From Chlamydoabsidia padenii (taxonomy: Eukaryota; Mucoromycota; Mucoromycetes; Mucorales; Cunninghamellaceae), in assembly GCA_025330725.1 (NCBI GenBank), contig JAIWND010000003.1:310001-374000 (forward strand): a stretch of 64,000 bases of DNA. The letters are read 5' to 3'. The notes under the pieces are model-generated. The model had not been told where the DNA came from. It was given only the letters and a program-made list of their open reading frames with translations, and did not search any database. This document shows positions 13,513 to 26,397 of the stretch, piece by piece (position 1 is the first letter of the stretch; each line of letters opens with the position of its first letter). The position numbers were made by a program, and so were the translations under genes.

Positions 13513-13555
13513 GGGCTTCTCCGGGAATCGCACCTGGGACCTCTCGCATCCTCCG
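13513..13555 (-). pseudogene. tRNA-Pro 3'-half relic
   Basis: Read on the minus strand, this stretch gives GGATGCGAGAGG, then TCCCAGGTGCGATTCCCGG, then AGAAGCCC. It corresponds to the 3' side of the anticodon arm, the variable region, the T arm and the 3' acceptor strand of a proline tRNA. The T arm has one mismatch and the B-box has G for T. The 5' half is absent: the upstream sequence cannot pair with the acceptor strand and has no A-box. A functional tRNA is therefore unlikely. A truncated tRNA copy or a piece of a tRNA-derived retroelement fits better. Confidence 0.4.
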
Positions 13556-13586
13556 TTTTTGTTTGCAAGAAGGGGTTGTTTTCCAT

Positions 13587-13676
13587 ATTGAGACATTGCA
13601 GCTACATATTTTTATGGAGCAACTGAATATCATTGAGGCATTGTAGCTACATAGTGTCATGGAGCAACTTGATATC
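13587..13676. repeat. 45-bp tandem duplication (two copies)
   Basis: Two adjacent 45-bp units at 13587-13631 and 13632-13676. Both begin ATTGAGRCATTG and contain GCTACAT and ATGGAGCAACT, and both end GATATC-like. They differ at a handful of positions. The unit lies beside the tRNA-Pro relic. Confidence 0.85.
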
Positions 13677-13980
13677 AATGTAAAACTCATATTGTTTATT
13701 TATAGCTCCAGGGTGTTGTAAATGAGCTTTGGCCCTCTCATTGTTAAGCGGAATTTAAAAAAGAAATGCCGACTTTCTGCTTTTAAAAAAAAACTGAGCC
13801 TTTTTTTTTTTTTTTTTTCTTGTCTTCTTTTCCTTTTAGTATTAGGTTGAATAATAAACTTGTCTCATCATTTGTAACCTGCATTCCTCTTCTTCTTCCT
13901 TCCATTCACACACATTTAGCTTTTATTAGCTGTAACATACTACAAACACCTCCCATTTTATCTTGGATCTTTATCAATCT

Positions 13981-14726
13981 ATGCGTCCTCGCAGCAAAGT
14001 CAACAAAGTTATCGATATCCAACTACACGAAGAAAAGTTTTACTTTCCTGGTGAAACAATAAAAGGTAAGACCAGTTAGAAAGGAAGAAAAGAATTACTC
14101 ACTAACTCTTCTGTGTATGTTTGTGCATTTTTAAATGGTTACAATAGGTGTTGTTCTCGTCCATCCGAAAAGCCCAACGAAAACCATTCATATAATTGTG
14201 CGTTTTGCCGGTCAAGTAACTCTCTCGGTAAAAGATAAAGAAACCATACAATTGTTTTCGAAAACTACAACATTACCGATTACGACTGATGGAAATAACA
14301 AGACCTCCCATGTATTACTGGATGCCAAACAACACTCGTTTCCTTTTGAATTTGAGGTGCCGAAGGAACTACCTAGCACAGTGGAAGTAAGTACTAAAAA
14401 ATGATTGCATGATATTTGTGATAAGACTAACCTGGAACGGATGGTTCCCCCCCCCTTTTTTTTTAACCTAGTTTGGTAAACGTAAGGTCAAAGTCAAATA
14501 TACACTGACAGCAATCCATGATCGTCCTTTGGTACCCGAATCACTCTGCTCGAAGGTGTCTTACAATGTCCCCATTTTGGAACTAGTGGATGTTACCAAA
14601 CTACCTTTTACCAAACCTCAAGAAAAATCTATTGATACGTTGCTTCCCAGTGCCAAGTATAACAAGAAATGCCAAATAACAACATCTTTACCAAGATTTG
14701 GCTACACACGAGGTAATACAATAATG

Positions 14727-14764
<38 letters not shown>

Positions 14765-16310
14765 GACTTAGTTGATATTTTGTAGGTGAAATATTACTAT
14801 TGAAGATTGTAATCAACCACTTTGAAGCCTTTTCAAGGTCAGGTGCTCTGGAAGTTGAATTGGTGCGCACTATGGAAATCAGGACACAAAAGTAAGTAAA
14901 AGTAAAACCGTGCATATATGATATCACATCTAATTACTCTTTGCATATTTGATTTTACTTGACAGAAACACATCAACTACTGAAGATATCCTTAACGTCG
15001 TGAAACAAGATGTCAAAATCATTGGACCTTACAACTTTTCTCAATCATCAACATGTCAACTAATGATTCCAACCTCGACTCCGCCTACTATTCGATTCAA
15101 GGACAAGACACTACACATACATTACAAGGTGCGTATTCGAATACAATTAGGCAATAAAACAATTCCAACAGTAATCGAAATGCCTTTTGTGGTTGGTACT
15201 TGGCCTAGGGCGGATATTCCTATCGACGATGACGATGACGACGAACTCATTAAATTACTCGGGGAAACAATGCTCAGTGAAGACGATGACGACAATGGTT
15301 CTGGGGAAGACAAAGATAACTGTACATTGACGGATCTGGACAAAAAGGAAACCAATCATTCTATAATATCGACATCATCATCATCATCAATAACATCATC
15401 ATCGTCATTTGCACAACGAAAGCGACATTCTGTAATATCATCATCATCATCGTCATCAACAACACATCTATCAGCACAAAATAGCAACAGTCTTGTAGGC
15501 AGGACCGATTCGACACAATCTAGAATGTCTCATACATCAATCGGGTCCGTATCATCTTATCGGTCTGGTCATTCCTTAGAAGGCAACAGCAACTTTTCAC
15601 GTAATATCGTAACAAACTTTACACCTATAGATCCACACCAACACATATACACAGGCTATCCTCGGAGCAAAACACCAAACGATATGATTTATACACCAAC
15701 GAATCCTCTCAATAGATCCACTTCTACACCCGACTTGGTTAACGCTCCGACACCTCAACGTAACAATCGAAATGGAACATCCTTAAAATATCAGAATACT
15801 TATCCACTTCACACCAACAACAACATTCGCCAATCTTTATATGACGATACAGCACGTCGAGGATCAACACCATCTTATCAACAAGAACTATCATCATTGC
15901 AACATCATATACCATACAAGTACAACAATAACTATAATGGGTCAGGGCAACCTTCTTATCAGCATAATCGAATAGGGTTAGGGGATTATCGGTATACGGG
16001 ATTATCAACACCGCTACAGCCGACACCGCTAATGGATGATGTACCAACAAAAGTACTCCAGCCGATACCATCCACCTCCACACCTGTGAATGGAACCATC
16101 AACCGTTTCCGACCATCACCATCATCAAAACCAACACAAAATGGAAATCACCATTCCATTTCATCATCACCAACAATCTCTGATGATTCTGATGACTCTG
16201 ACGAAGAAGACTTGTTTGGTATCATTGAACGACGGAAGAAACTGGCGGAACGGCAAATGCGGCAAAACCAACACAAGATGTATACAGTTACGGAACAATT
16301 GATTAGTTAA
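13981..16310 (+). CDS. Alpha-arrestin (arrestin N/C domain) protein
   Basis: Five exons, about 670 residues. The start at 13981 gives MRPRSKVNKVIDIQLHEEKF then FYFPGETIKG, the opening of an arrestin_N fold. The second half of the fold is recognised in GEILLLKIVINHFEAFSRSG, and arrestin_C in RFKDKTLHIHYKVRIRIQLG. A long disordered Ser/Asn/Pro-rich tail follows, with acidic runs (IDDDDDDELI, SDDSDDSDEEDLFG). Fungal alpha-arrestins recruit Rsp5-type ubiquitin ligases to nutrient transporters; that role is by family. I saw no PPxY motif in the tail. Intron 3 carries an A-rich run of about 37. AATAAA lies at 16481. Confidence 0.85.
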
Positions 16311-16592
16311 TAGCTTATATAGTTACTAAATTAATCAATATATATGTTTAATTAGTTTTAATAATAATAGTAGTAGTAATTTATACTTTACTTATACATA
16401 TGTACATATGTAGCCCTTTGTATCATTTATTGTTATTCTGTGTTTTATTTTATTTGTACAGTGTATTCCCATCTTTATCAAATAAACTTTATCATCACCC
16501 CTTTTTTTGTTTATACTTTACAGAAAATGCAATATTGGGTATACATAGTTTCAATCCCCGAATTTAAGAGCTTTTTTTATTTTTAGTTTGGG

Positions 16593-16644
<52 letters not shown>

Positions 16645-17074
16645 AGCGCTTGGTAAAGCCACCTTTTTATATTCATACTGATTGAGCCCAACTCCTTTAT
16701 CACTTGACATGGTTTCGGTTATAACGTTGATTCATAATAAAAAAGTTAGTATCAAAACCACTAGCAAAAAAAGTTCATGCGCGGGCATTGACTCCAAATG
16801 TGACCGCCAGTACAAAATTTAGTTGGAAAGCTCCCTTCTTAATTTGGAGTAGCGGTTTTTGTTTTTTCTTTTCTTCTTTTCTTTTGTTTCTATTTTACTT
16901 TACCATCCATCTTTTTATTTTATCACTCTTCCTTACCTTTATTTTACTCTTGGTTGGTAAACAAATATAAAGATACAGGAAAGGATTACTACTTTATCTT
17001 GATTGTTTGTCCTTCTTTACGTCTTATCTTCTCTACTTTTTTTACTACTTATACTACCTGTAACTCTTCCACCA
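16311..17074. other. Spacer alpha-arrestin / SAP protein
   Basis: Contains the arrestin 3' UTR (AATAAA 16481), a motif copy at 16548-16560 (TTTCAATCCCCG), a 48-bp A run at 16593-16640, a TTCATGC/CGGG cluster near 16772-16785 and the CT-rich leader of the next gene. No coding region is supported. Confidence 0.5.
16593..16640. repeat. Long A homopolymer
   Basis: An uninterrupted A run of about 48. It is the longest here; comparable runs occur in introns at 6670-6715 (T), 9367-9409, 41239-41277 and 50276-50318 (A). Confidence 0.85.
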
Positions 17075-17150
17075 ATGTATTATTTTGACAATAAGAACGA
17101 ACCGCCTGTATCGTCACAACCACCAATAAACAACAATACGAATGATAATG

Positions 17151-17182
<32 letters not shown>

Positions 17183-20100
17183 AGCAATCCTTTGTTTAGT
17201 CAGTCATTTGATCCTTCAACGTTGCACCAACCTCATTCTTTGGACAACAATTATTCTTTTTACAACTTTGGCAATGACGCACACAATTCTCTTCCACCTT
17301 CAGCATTCTTACAAGAAGGCTCCTCATCTTCACTTGGTCATGATTCTTTACTTGCACAAGGTTGGGAAGGCATGTACGACTCAAACTTTACTGACAACAG
17401 TTCTTACGATCACCAATCAAGTATGATGTATTTATCTGGTCACGATCAGCACCAGCACCAACAACACCAGAGTCACCAACCATTTGACCAACATGACAAT
17501 AGTTACAACAAACACCATCACCAACTACAATCATTACCACCACCAACCCAAGGCAAATCGGACTTCTTCTTATCGTTGACCGAACAGGAACAGCAGGCTA
17601 TATTGATGTCGGAACCCAACTTTTTAAGGCAGCAACAATTTCTTCACGACAAGGAAATCAAGATGAAAATGGAGGAAAACGAAGATCAACAGCAACAAAA
17701 CTACGGCCATGGCGATGCTGGTACTCCCATGCGATCCAATCTGTCAGCCATGTTTGATCAATCAACACCACCTCAAGCAACAATGGACATGTTATCTTCA
17801 TCTATTCCATCTACACATACTAACACAGAGATATCACAACAACAGATTTATGGACACCAATCAATGCAACATACAATCTCATTTGATGAAGATCAGTATC
17901 AACACCGTCAGCAGCAGCATCAACCACCACCACCACAGCAATCACAGCAACATCAATCTTATTCATCAACGCCAACCATCACCACTACTAAAACCATCGC
18001 TTCTACTACAACTACTACCGGAAAAGCAACACCTTCTGGTACAATAAAGTCTAGAAAGGAAACCAATCGTCGATCTCAACAAGGTAGTGGAGCACGGGGC
18101 AACAATCGGCCGAATCCTATTCCAATTAGCGGAGGCGGCAACATCGGATCTGGATCGAAAAACTCGTCTTCGGTGCCAAGCGAAATCGATCACCAGCGGC
18201 GATTCAATGAACTCCAAGCTAGATTCAGAGTAAATTATGCTCGCAAACCAACTACCAACAATACATCATCGTCAACTTCGTCAACAACACCGTCATCACA
18301 ACAGCCATCTCAACAAAATCATCCTATACAACAACAACAACAACAACAAGTGTCTATAAATGCATCTTCTCCATCCATCACCAATTCCGCCAAGTCACTC
18401 TCTTCCTCGTTCTCAGGCACTACAAATGGATTTGGTAATCAGACTTCTCATGATGGAAAGGAAGTCAGCAATAATAGGGCACCACTACGTACACCAACTG
18501 AAAAGACACAAGGGGAATCTGCTTTGGGCAATACTAATAATGACAATAAAACAGGCAAGTATACAAACAAAAAAAAAAGGGGGAGGGGAATTGAAAGAGT
18601 GAAGGACAATAATGACCATACTTTCTTTTTTTGGTTTTATAGAGCGATCAAATGACAAGTCCTCGGCTGGTACTGGAATATCGATGACAGATAAAGGGAC
18701 TGCAACACAGAAAACTGATAACAACAACACAACAGGATCTTCTTCAGGTGGTGGCAAACAAGCTTCCTCCTTCCCTTCACGAACAATGCCTATTCAAATC
18801 CAGCGGGTTCATCGCGCCAATTCTAACCAACCGATGGACGCAGAACAACACCAAAAGCGACTGGACGATCAACTTGTCAAGGCCAACTTTGACGACATCA
18901 CTGTATCTGAACTCAAGGAAATGCTTCGACAACGTGGGAAACCAGCAACTGGAAAAAAAGCAATACTACTTCAGCGACTGGTGGAAGAACGAGAAGTCAT
19001 CAAGGCTGTACGTGGAGGAAAAATCACTCATCGACACTCACAACCACTGCCACCAACAACACCAACCTTATCAGCAAATCCATCTAGTTTGGACAGTAAC
19101 ACCAACGCTGGAACATCAACACGTCCTCGTTCATACCAAGGCTCTTCACCTATGTTTGCTCACACCAATTTACCACCAAACTCACCTTTACTGGAAAGTC
19201 CATCCTCTGTGCCCAATTCATCGATGTATCTCTCAAGCTCACCTGGATCCGTCACTTTATCTCTCAACCGATCGATTGCCAACATGCATATTGGCTCTCC
19301 ACCCATGTCATCACAGCACGTCCGGCGGTTTTCCCCTTATGGTACTCCTGGCTCTCCGCGACTTGGCTCGGCATCATCACCTAAAATGCAAAGACAATCC
19401 TACTCTTCCTCAGTGCCAAACGATTATCTTTCTTCGTCTCCTAATGGTGGCGGTGGAATGGTCCTTCCTCCTTCTTTTGGTAACTTTGTTGGTAATGATG
19501 GATACAATAATAATACCACTTCACCGATGACTCCCGGTCCACCAAACTCAACCAGGAATATGCGGCTTTATCATCAGAACCAAAACTGGAATGGTCGACA
19601 AAAATCATATGCACCCTTCACATCTTCTGCACTGGCAACACCTGATCGTGACGATGACGACGACCCATTTGATGTAATGGCTAGAGAACAAGATAATGTG
19701 GATATGGATAATGGACAACAACATGAAAATCAAGTACCAAGTCAACCATTGTATGATAGTTTATACGAACTTCAACAACAACAGCAACAGCAACTTCAAC
19801 AGTCTGAACAATATCATCACAATAATGGCATGGATACTGACGGTGTAAAAGAGGAACCAATGGAATGGATAAACAACAATCCTTCGACATATGATCCATC
19901 TTTGAATGGTCTATTACAAGGTAAGAAAAGGACGCACACACTTTACGCACAAAGATTCTAATCCAATCGCTCTTAATGCACAACAACGTAGAACTACCCG
20001 AAGGTGTTTCCATGGATCAATTTATGGCTTGGTTCTCGACTATGAATGCTGGTGCTAACGAACTCGGTCAATTCAATTTGAGCATGGATGCTATCAAGAC

Positions 20101-20224
20101 GGAAAACAACAACTCATCGGATATGATGTCTATGGATATGAATCACATCAATCATTACTCTGGTAGTCCAGCCTTTAATCGTCATCATCATCATCAAAAT
20201 GGAGACACTGACAACACTGCCTAG
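17075..20224 (+). CDS. Q/N-rich SAP-domain protein (putative transcription/chromatin regulator)
   Basis: Three exons, about 990 residues. The start ACCAATG at 17075 is chosen over the in-frame ATG at 17003, which would add a hydrophobic leader translated from the pyrimidine-rich region. Long Asn, Gln, Ser and Thr tracts dominate. One SAP motif is clear at about 18891-19005, DDITVSELKEMLRQRGKPAT then GKKAILLQRLVEER, a helix-extended-helix that binds AT-rich DNA. A conserved-looking segment HQRRFNELQARFRVNYARK precedes it, and an acidic region (DRDDDDDPFDVMAREQD) follows. Intron 1 uses a GC donor (see findings). The SAP call is firm; the cellular role is inferred only from the domain and composition. 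Confidence 0.75.
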
Positions 20225-21357
20225 TTGGACCTCTCTCTCTGTTTGTATTCTTTATACATATATACATACATACACACGTTATAAACATATCCATTCACTC
20301 CCTCACCTAGTCTACTCTCCACTACCCAAATAGCGATTACCTGTCCCATTTTTATTTTAGACTAGTTTATTCCTTTGGGAGTATTACTCCCTGATATATA
20401 CATATACATACAATCTTATACAGTCTTTACTTTTGTAGTGATCCTTTATTTTGGTCACTAATAAACTGCATGATTTGTAACATTGTCTTCCTTTTTTTAT
20501 ATATTCATATTTATATATGACTTGAATTGACTTGATTGGAAAAGGGGGGAAGAGAAAAGGGCGGGAACTTCATTGATCTTAAAAAAGTAGAGCATTCCAG
20601 TACGTTCGACTTTTTTTGGGGGGGGGTAATCCGTTACCATTGAAATCGCGAAGCCAGCAAATCCAAGGGAAATATTTTAATCGCCGCCTTAAAGTTTTTT
20701 CATGCATCACCCTTGAAGGATCCGAGGAACGCAAAAGATGAAATCTTTTCTTTTTTGATAGACAGTGTTGTCCTTATCATCAGGACGGAGTTGTTATCAA
20801 GAACTTCCACTTTTTTTTTTTAACTTGAAAAAAAAAAAAAAAAGATGTATGCGGAATGAATGTGAGCAATGCATGGTACGTTCATGCAAAAGTAAACTAT
20901 CGTAGGTGGAACTCTTTCAATGCCTACGGATATTTTGAAGGGTAGTTCAATTGCTCTGTGATTACTTTGTTGAATGTAACTTTTTGACATAAAAAGAAAG
21001 TGACAATACCTTGGATCAGGGTCATGTTGTTTCAAATTCCGACAAGAGCTCATCTTGAGACATCGAACGTTTAGCTTTCGATTCGTACTCTTTTTCATCG
21101 AAGAAATAAAATTTGGATTCAATATATACTAAAACGGGCTGTTCTAATTTCAATCGGAAGAGATATAGTGAACATTAAACCAATATATAGCGAACATTCC
21201 ACAAATAGTGGGATTTGGAGAATGTTTATATTCTCGCATCCTGATTTTCTTTTTTCTTTATATCACCTTTTTATTTTATTTTATAACATCATTTGCATCA
21301 TCATCATCATCATTAAGCATTATCCATTTTAACCTTTTGTACTAGTTCTATATTCTG
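20225..21357. other. 1.1-kb spacer SAP protein / mannosyltransferase
   Basis: No gene is supported. It holds a poly(A) signal for the SAP gene (AATAAA 20460), a T/G homopolymer junction near 20611-20627, TTTTAATCGCCGCC at about 20675, TTCATGCA at about 20699 and 20882, and two copies of TATAGYGAACATT at 21164 and 21186. A CT-rich and CAT-repeat leader precedes the next start. A minus-strand frame at 20820-21122 has no recognisable domain. Confidence 0.45.
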
Positions 21358-23033
21358 ATGTTCCGACCTGCCCGTCAATGTTTGACTCGGTCAGGCACCC
21401 AAATGTCATTACTGGCGGGGTTTCTATTTATTTTACTTTGGCGATTTTTCCCCGCCAAATCATTTTCTCCCTCTTCTTCTTCTCTTGTGGAATGTGAATC
21501 CTCTCAAGAATGTTATAATCTCCTTTTGAAAACGTCAAAGCAACAACAACAACACGAACCCCCTCACAAGGTACCTCAACAATCTAAAGACATTACAACT
21601 CATGACTGGATCCAACCACTTTTGAATAAAGGTGAATTACCACCATCAACTGATAACGGCGAATATGATCGAATCACTACTATCGAACGAATCAAAGGGG
21701 CGTTTGTGGTCTTGGTACGGAACAGTGAACTTTATGCGATGCGGTCATCAATGCAATACTTGGAAGATCGATTCAATCATAAATACAAGTATCCTTGGAT
21801 ATTCCTTAACGAAGAACTTTTTACCGACGAATTTATTGAAATGACACAAGCTATGACTGGGGCGGAAACACACTATGGACTAGTGCCAAAGGAACACTGG
21901 AGCTACCCTTCTTGGATTAATCAAACTTATGCTGAAGAATGTAGAATGGCAATGGCGGCAAACGATGTGGTGTATGGGGGAAGTGAAAGTTATCGACATA
22001 TGTGTCGTTATCAATCTGGCTTTTTCTTCCTCCATCCTCTTTTGGATAACCTGGAATACTATTGGTAAGTTTTTAACAACTAAATATTTCATCCTACTAA
22101 CACAACTTTATACTTTTTTTATTTTTTATAGGCGTGTTGAACCTGGAGTCAAGTTCTCTTGTGATATTGACTATGATCCATTCAAGCTGATGAAGGAACG
22201 GGATATGAAATATGGTAAAACTGGGATATATATATATATATATATATATACAGTAGCATAAACAAGGGAAAATCAATCATTCAACCTTTTTTGTACGTAT
22301 AGGATTTACATTGGCATTGGAAGAACTAAGCGCAACTGTGCCCACCCTTTGGCAAACAACCGTGGATTTCGCCAAGAAACATCCTCAATATATCTACCCG
22401 AGAACCAGACCAGATAGCTTATTCCGATTTGTCTCCCAAGATGATGGTGTATCCTACAACATGTGTCATTTTTGGAGTAACTTTGAAGTAAGTATTTGAA
22501 CAAAAAAGAAAGAGTCACTTATTAACCTGTTTACTTTTTGTAGATTGCTTCTATGGAATTCGTACGATCAGAAGGATACAAGGCTTACTTTAACTATCTG
22601 GACAAACAAGGGGGATTCTTCTATGAAAGGTAAAGGTGATACGAAAACCAAACAAGATACTAAATTTTCTCTCTCTCTCTCTCTCTCTCTCTTTTGGATA
22701 GATGGGGTGATGCGCCTGTACATTCCATTGCTGCCGCATTGATGCTTAGTCGGAATGATGTCCATTGGTTTTACGACATAGGCTATAAACACGATGATTT
22801 CGAACATTGTCCTACAGAACCCCACTGGCTCACCTATGGTAAATGTTACTGTGATCCTGGCACGTCATTTGGTAAGTTATCCGCATTAGATTAACTCGAT
22901 ACATGTCTAGTGCTAATCTTGTTTTATTGTAGATCACAAAGAAGGAAGTTGCACGAATCGATTCCTGGAGGTGACCAAAAAGACAGTGCATGACTTTATT
23001 GTCACTAGGCCAAATAGTGTAGACGAAGAATAG
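21358..23033 (+). CDS. GT15 (Kre2/Mnt1-type) alpha-1,2-mannosyltransferase
   Basis: Six exons, about 440 residues. The N-terminus has a short cytosolic segment and a signal anchor (MSLLAGFLFILLWRFF), as expected for a type II Golgi enzyme. GT15 hallmarks follow in order: IKGAFVVLVRNSELYAMRSS, KYPWIFLNEELFTDEF, YGLVPKEHWSYPSWI, YRHMCRYQSGFFFLHPLL, RVEPGVKFSCDIDYDPF, DDGVSYNMCHFWSNFE (holding the family's proposed catalytic Glu), [20 protein letters not shown] and HWLTYGKCYCDP. The family adds alpha-1,2-mannose to O- and N-glycans from GDP-mannose. One intron has a (CT)n run. AATAAA lies at 23127. Confidence 0.93.
22668..22692. repeat. (CT)n microsatellite in an intron
   Basis: An uninterrupted CT run serves as the polypyrimidine tract of a mannosyltransferase intron. 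Confidence 0.8.
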
Positions 23034-23315
23034 TGTTTTTATAGTATCGTATCATTACATAGAAATAGCAATCCAATCAACTTTTTTTTTTTTTTATCCC
23101 ACTAAATGTTTAGACAATCCTTCTCCAATAAATATCATTTGCTATCCATTTAATTTGACAGGTTTTTTAATCGCCGCCGCATAATCCATTCGTTGGCCGT
23201 GACTGAACTCTTTTGAAAATATCTTGACTCGCTCCTTTTTTTTTTTTTTTTTCTTTCTTCTTCTACTTCTTTCATCCACCCTTTTATTTTGGTGATCCAA
23301 CTCAATAGAAATACC

Positions 23316-25590
23316 ATGTCTGATCAAGCCACCACTCAATTCTCTTGTAAGTTTAACTCTTAAACAAAAGAAAAAAAGATAGACTTTTTACTAATCCTCT
23401 TTCTTTTGTTATTATGTCAAGATCGATCTCAAAAGGAATTGACCATCTGGAGTGGGTATCCTGCTTACAAGCCCATCAAAGGATTCGAAAAGTAAGTTGA
23501 AGGAATAGCAACTCTCCTAGCCGCCATAATCGAACCATCTAACTCTTTTTTTTTTCTTTCTTTCTTGTAGACCTGAAACAACCACTCGAATCTTCAAGTA
23601 CAGCAAATACGGTACTGTCTATGCGTATGCAACAAGTGAAGGGTAAGGAACAACAATAGAATACCACGAATAGATTTGCTAACCATCTGATTCTAATCTA
23701 GTGCCAAAGTCTTTGAAGCCTCCAGCTTGAAACAACGGTGTGAAATCAAACGTGTCAATCTCCTTGATCTCTGGCTTTCTCCTCAAGGTAGTTTCATGGC
23801 AACCTGGGAACGATATAGTAAGTCAAAAAAAAAAAAGGGGGGGTGGATATCATAGCAATATAATATCTCACTAATATTATTATACTTCAAATAGCCAAAC
23901 TTGAAGATGGATCGGGGGCCAAGAATTTGAATATCTGGGATACTGAAACTGGTGAACTAATTGCGTCTTTTGTTCAAAAGGCACAGAATAACTGGTAAGT
24001 GGAAATGAAACATATAAAAGAAAGAATTGCTCATTTTGTTGTGTTTGTTTTGTTTGCTTAGGAATTTCCAATGGACCGAAGACGAAAAGTACTGCGCTCG
24101 GATGGTGCCTGGTGAAATTCAATTCTGGGAAAGTCGGAACATCACTAAAGGTAGGTGTAATATAGAACATAACAAAATAATGAAGGACCAACGCTGACCT
24201 TCTCCTGGGATAGGTGTGTGGGCCAAGTTGCAGTTGGAAGGTGTTAGCTACTTCTCACTTAGTCCTGGAAAAGCTCCTGCTGTAGCCGTCTTTATTCCTG
24301 AAAAGAAGGTAAGCAAAAGTACCAAAAGAAAAAAGCGAGGGGAAAGAGGTTGGATAAAGCGAAATAACTAATCGAATCATTGTTTTTGTTTATATAGGGC
24401 GCGCCTGCCATTGTGCGAATGTACAGTATCCCATCCTTCAACACTCCTGTCTCCAACAAAACCTTCTTCAAAGCTGACAATGTGCAAATGTTTTGGAACG
24501 ACTTGGGAACCAATCTCCTGGTGTTGACTCAAACTGAAGTGGACAAGACCGGCAAGTCATACTATGGCGAAACCAATCTGTATTATCTTGCTGTGGCCGG
24601 AAACTTTGATTGTCGGGTGCCGTTGGATAAAGAAGGATCAATACACGATGTGACCTGGGGACCAGATTCCAAAGAATTTGCTGTAGTGTATGGCTCCATG
24701 CCCTCCAAAGCCACCTTATTTGACCATCGCGCCAATCCTATTCACCACTTTGGTATCAACCCACGCAATTTTGTCCGATTCAATCCTCAAGGACGTACGA
24801 TCTGTATCGCTGGCTTTGGTAACTTGAATGGCACTATTGATCTATGGGATCGCAAGACGTTAAAGAAGGTCAACACATTCTCGGCTCCCAATGCGTCTCA
24901 TTGCGAATGGTCTCCTTGTGGTCGATATCTCATGACGGCCACTCTGACTCCTCGATTACGGGTGGACAATGGATTTAAAATGTGGCATCATACTGGTACT
25001 TTGATCTATGAAGAGGCGGTGGAAGAACTTTTCCAAGTCGGCTGGCGTCCTGAACCTGCAATCAAGTATCCTGCCATGCGTAGCATCTCTCCTGCTCCTG
25101 CTCCTATCAAGGTCTTACCTTCTGCCAAACCCGTGGTGGCCAGCACTGCTCCGGCCGGCGCTTATCGTCCTCCTCACATGCGTGGTGGCGGTGCACCTAC
25201 TTCTTTGGCCGATCTCGAAGCAATGATGAACCGTGGTCAATCCTCATCCCAACGACGTCATGTACCTGGCGCTGCTGCACCCAAGCAAAATGGCCATGGT
25301 AAATCCAACAATAAATCGGCAGCTCCACAAGAAGCTAAGCCTGCTGTCAGCAATCTATCACCTGAAGAAAAACAAAAGAAGATTAGAAATTTGGAAAAGA
25401 AGCTTCGTCAAATTAATGATCTCAAGGAAAAGGCATCTAAAGGAGACTCACTTGAACCTGCTCAGGTAAAGCCACAAAAAAAAAAAAATCAATATGGTAT
25501 GGAGAAATGTAACTCATTTTTTATTTTTTATAGGTACAAAAATTGGCCACTGAAGCATCCGTCCTACGTGAACTGGCTACACTCAAATAG
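23316..25590 (+). CDS. Eukaryotic translation initiation factor 2A (eIF2A)
   Basis: Nine exons, about 566 residues. The start ACCATGTCTGATC gives MSDQATTQFSYRSQKELTIW. A WD-like propeller follows (WSGYPAYKPIKGFEKPETTT, LDLWLSPQGSFMATWERY, NIWDTETGELIASF, EFAVVYGSMPSKATLFDHRA, IDLWDRKTLKKVNTFSAPNA). Then come the typical tail with AYRPPHMRGG and a C-terminal coiled helix KKIRNLEKKLRQINDLKEKA. eIF2A can deliver initiator tRNA to the 40S subunit independently of eIF2; this is family knowledge. The last intron (25466-25533) must be spliced for the frame to end ELATLK. AATAAA lies at 25720. Confidence 0.95.
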
Positions 25591-26397
25591 ATGTCTCACT
25601 TGTTTAGATGATGGGATAGGAATGTGGGCATACCTTTTACTAGTTTTATTAGTATAGTTTAGTTTAGTTTAGTCTTTTGTATGATACATGTATATTGTTT
25701 TTATCTTGGTATCTTTTTAAATAAATCATCTTGACCTCTCTATCTCTATCTATTTTTTACTTTTACAATGAATGTAGTGGGGGGGGTTAGATCTGAACAA
25801 TAGGCATATGTAGAACGAAGCAATCGGGATTTTAGGCATGATTTCAGGAACATTTTGAAACCTCGCCTGGCCAGCAATAACATCTACTTGTATCTACACC
25901 TTTCAGCTCTTGCTATTATTCTCTTTTGTTTAACACGTTTCAAAGTAGGGAGCACATGGATAGCATTGTGGGTTCGATATGAATGCTACAGGGTTCCTAT
26001 ATGCGTCCCAAGTGAGATAGTAATTGATGCAAGGCTATTACCTAATACGGTTACTATCAGTAGCGTATGTTATAGTATGACAAATGATGCTACTCAGGGC
26101 GTTTTAAAAACAATGGCACTGGTTATGTTTTAATGCAAAGAAAAAAAAAGCGTTCTAATACTCATTTTTTGATTGAGGTCGTTGTCATCAAGCAAAATGT
26201 AATCGAGCAGAAACTCAAGTATAGTTTATGTTATTCTCCTCACTCATTTCTTCTCCTCCCAACATCACCAATCCTTCCCTTTTCCACAATAGGCCATCTC
26301 TTGAGATGAGTCTTTATTATCTGTTCAGTAAGCCATGTCCTTTTTTATAATATATCAGGGGGGGTGGGTGGACTATATAATTAGTAGGCTATACCAT

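Larger units (their letters stand above)
13257..13980. other. Spacer Tvp15-like / alpha-arrestin
   Basis: No protein gene supported. It contains a motif copy near 13278-13302 (TTCATGCA followed by a CCCCG block), a tRNA-Pro 3'-half relic at about 13513-13555, a 45-bp tandem duplication at 13587-13676, a T18 run near 13800 and a pyrimidine-rich leader for the arrestin gene. Confidence 0.5.

Noticed and set aside
17003..17074. Upstream in-frame start for the SAP protein giving a hydrophobic N-terminus
   Set aside because: The stretch is a pyrimidine-rich leader, and ACCAATG at 17075 has a better context for a nuclear-type protein.
20820..21122. Minus-strand frame of 100 codons upstream of the mannosyltransferase
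   Set aside because: Composition is unlike the neighbouring genes, it ends in a homopolymer-coded Phe run, and no homology is recognised.
25855..26133. Plus-strand frame of 92 codons in the eIF2A/importin-like spacer
   Set aside because: No recognisable domain, no leader or poly(A) signal of its own, and beside repeat sequence.
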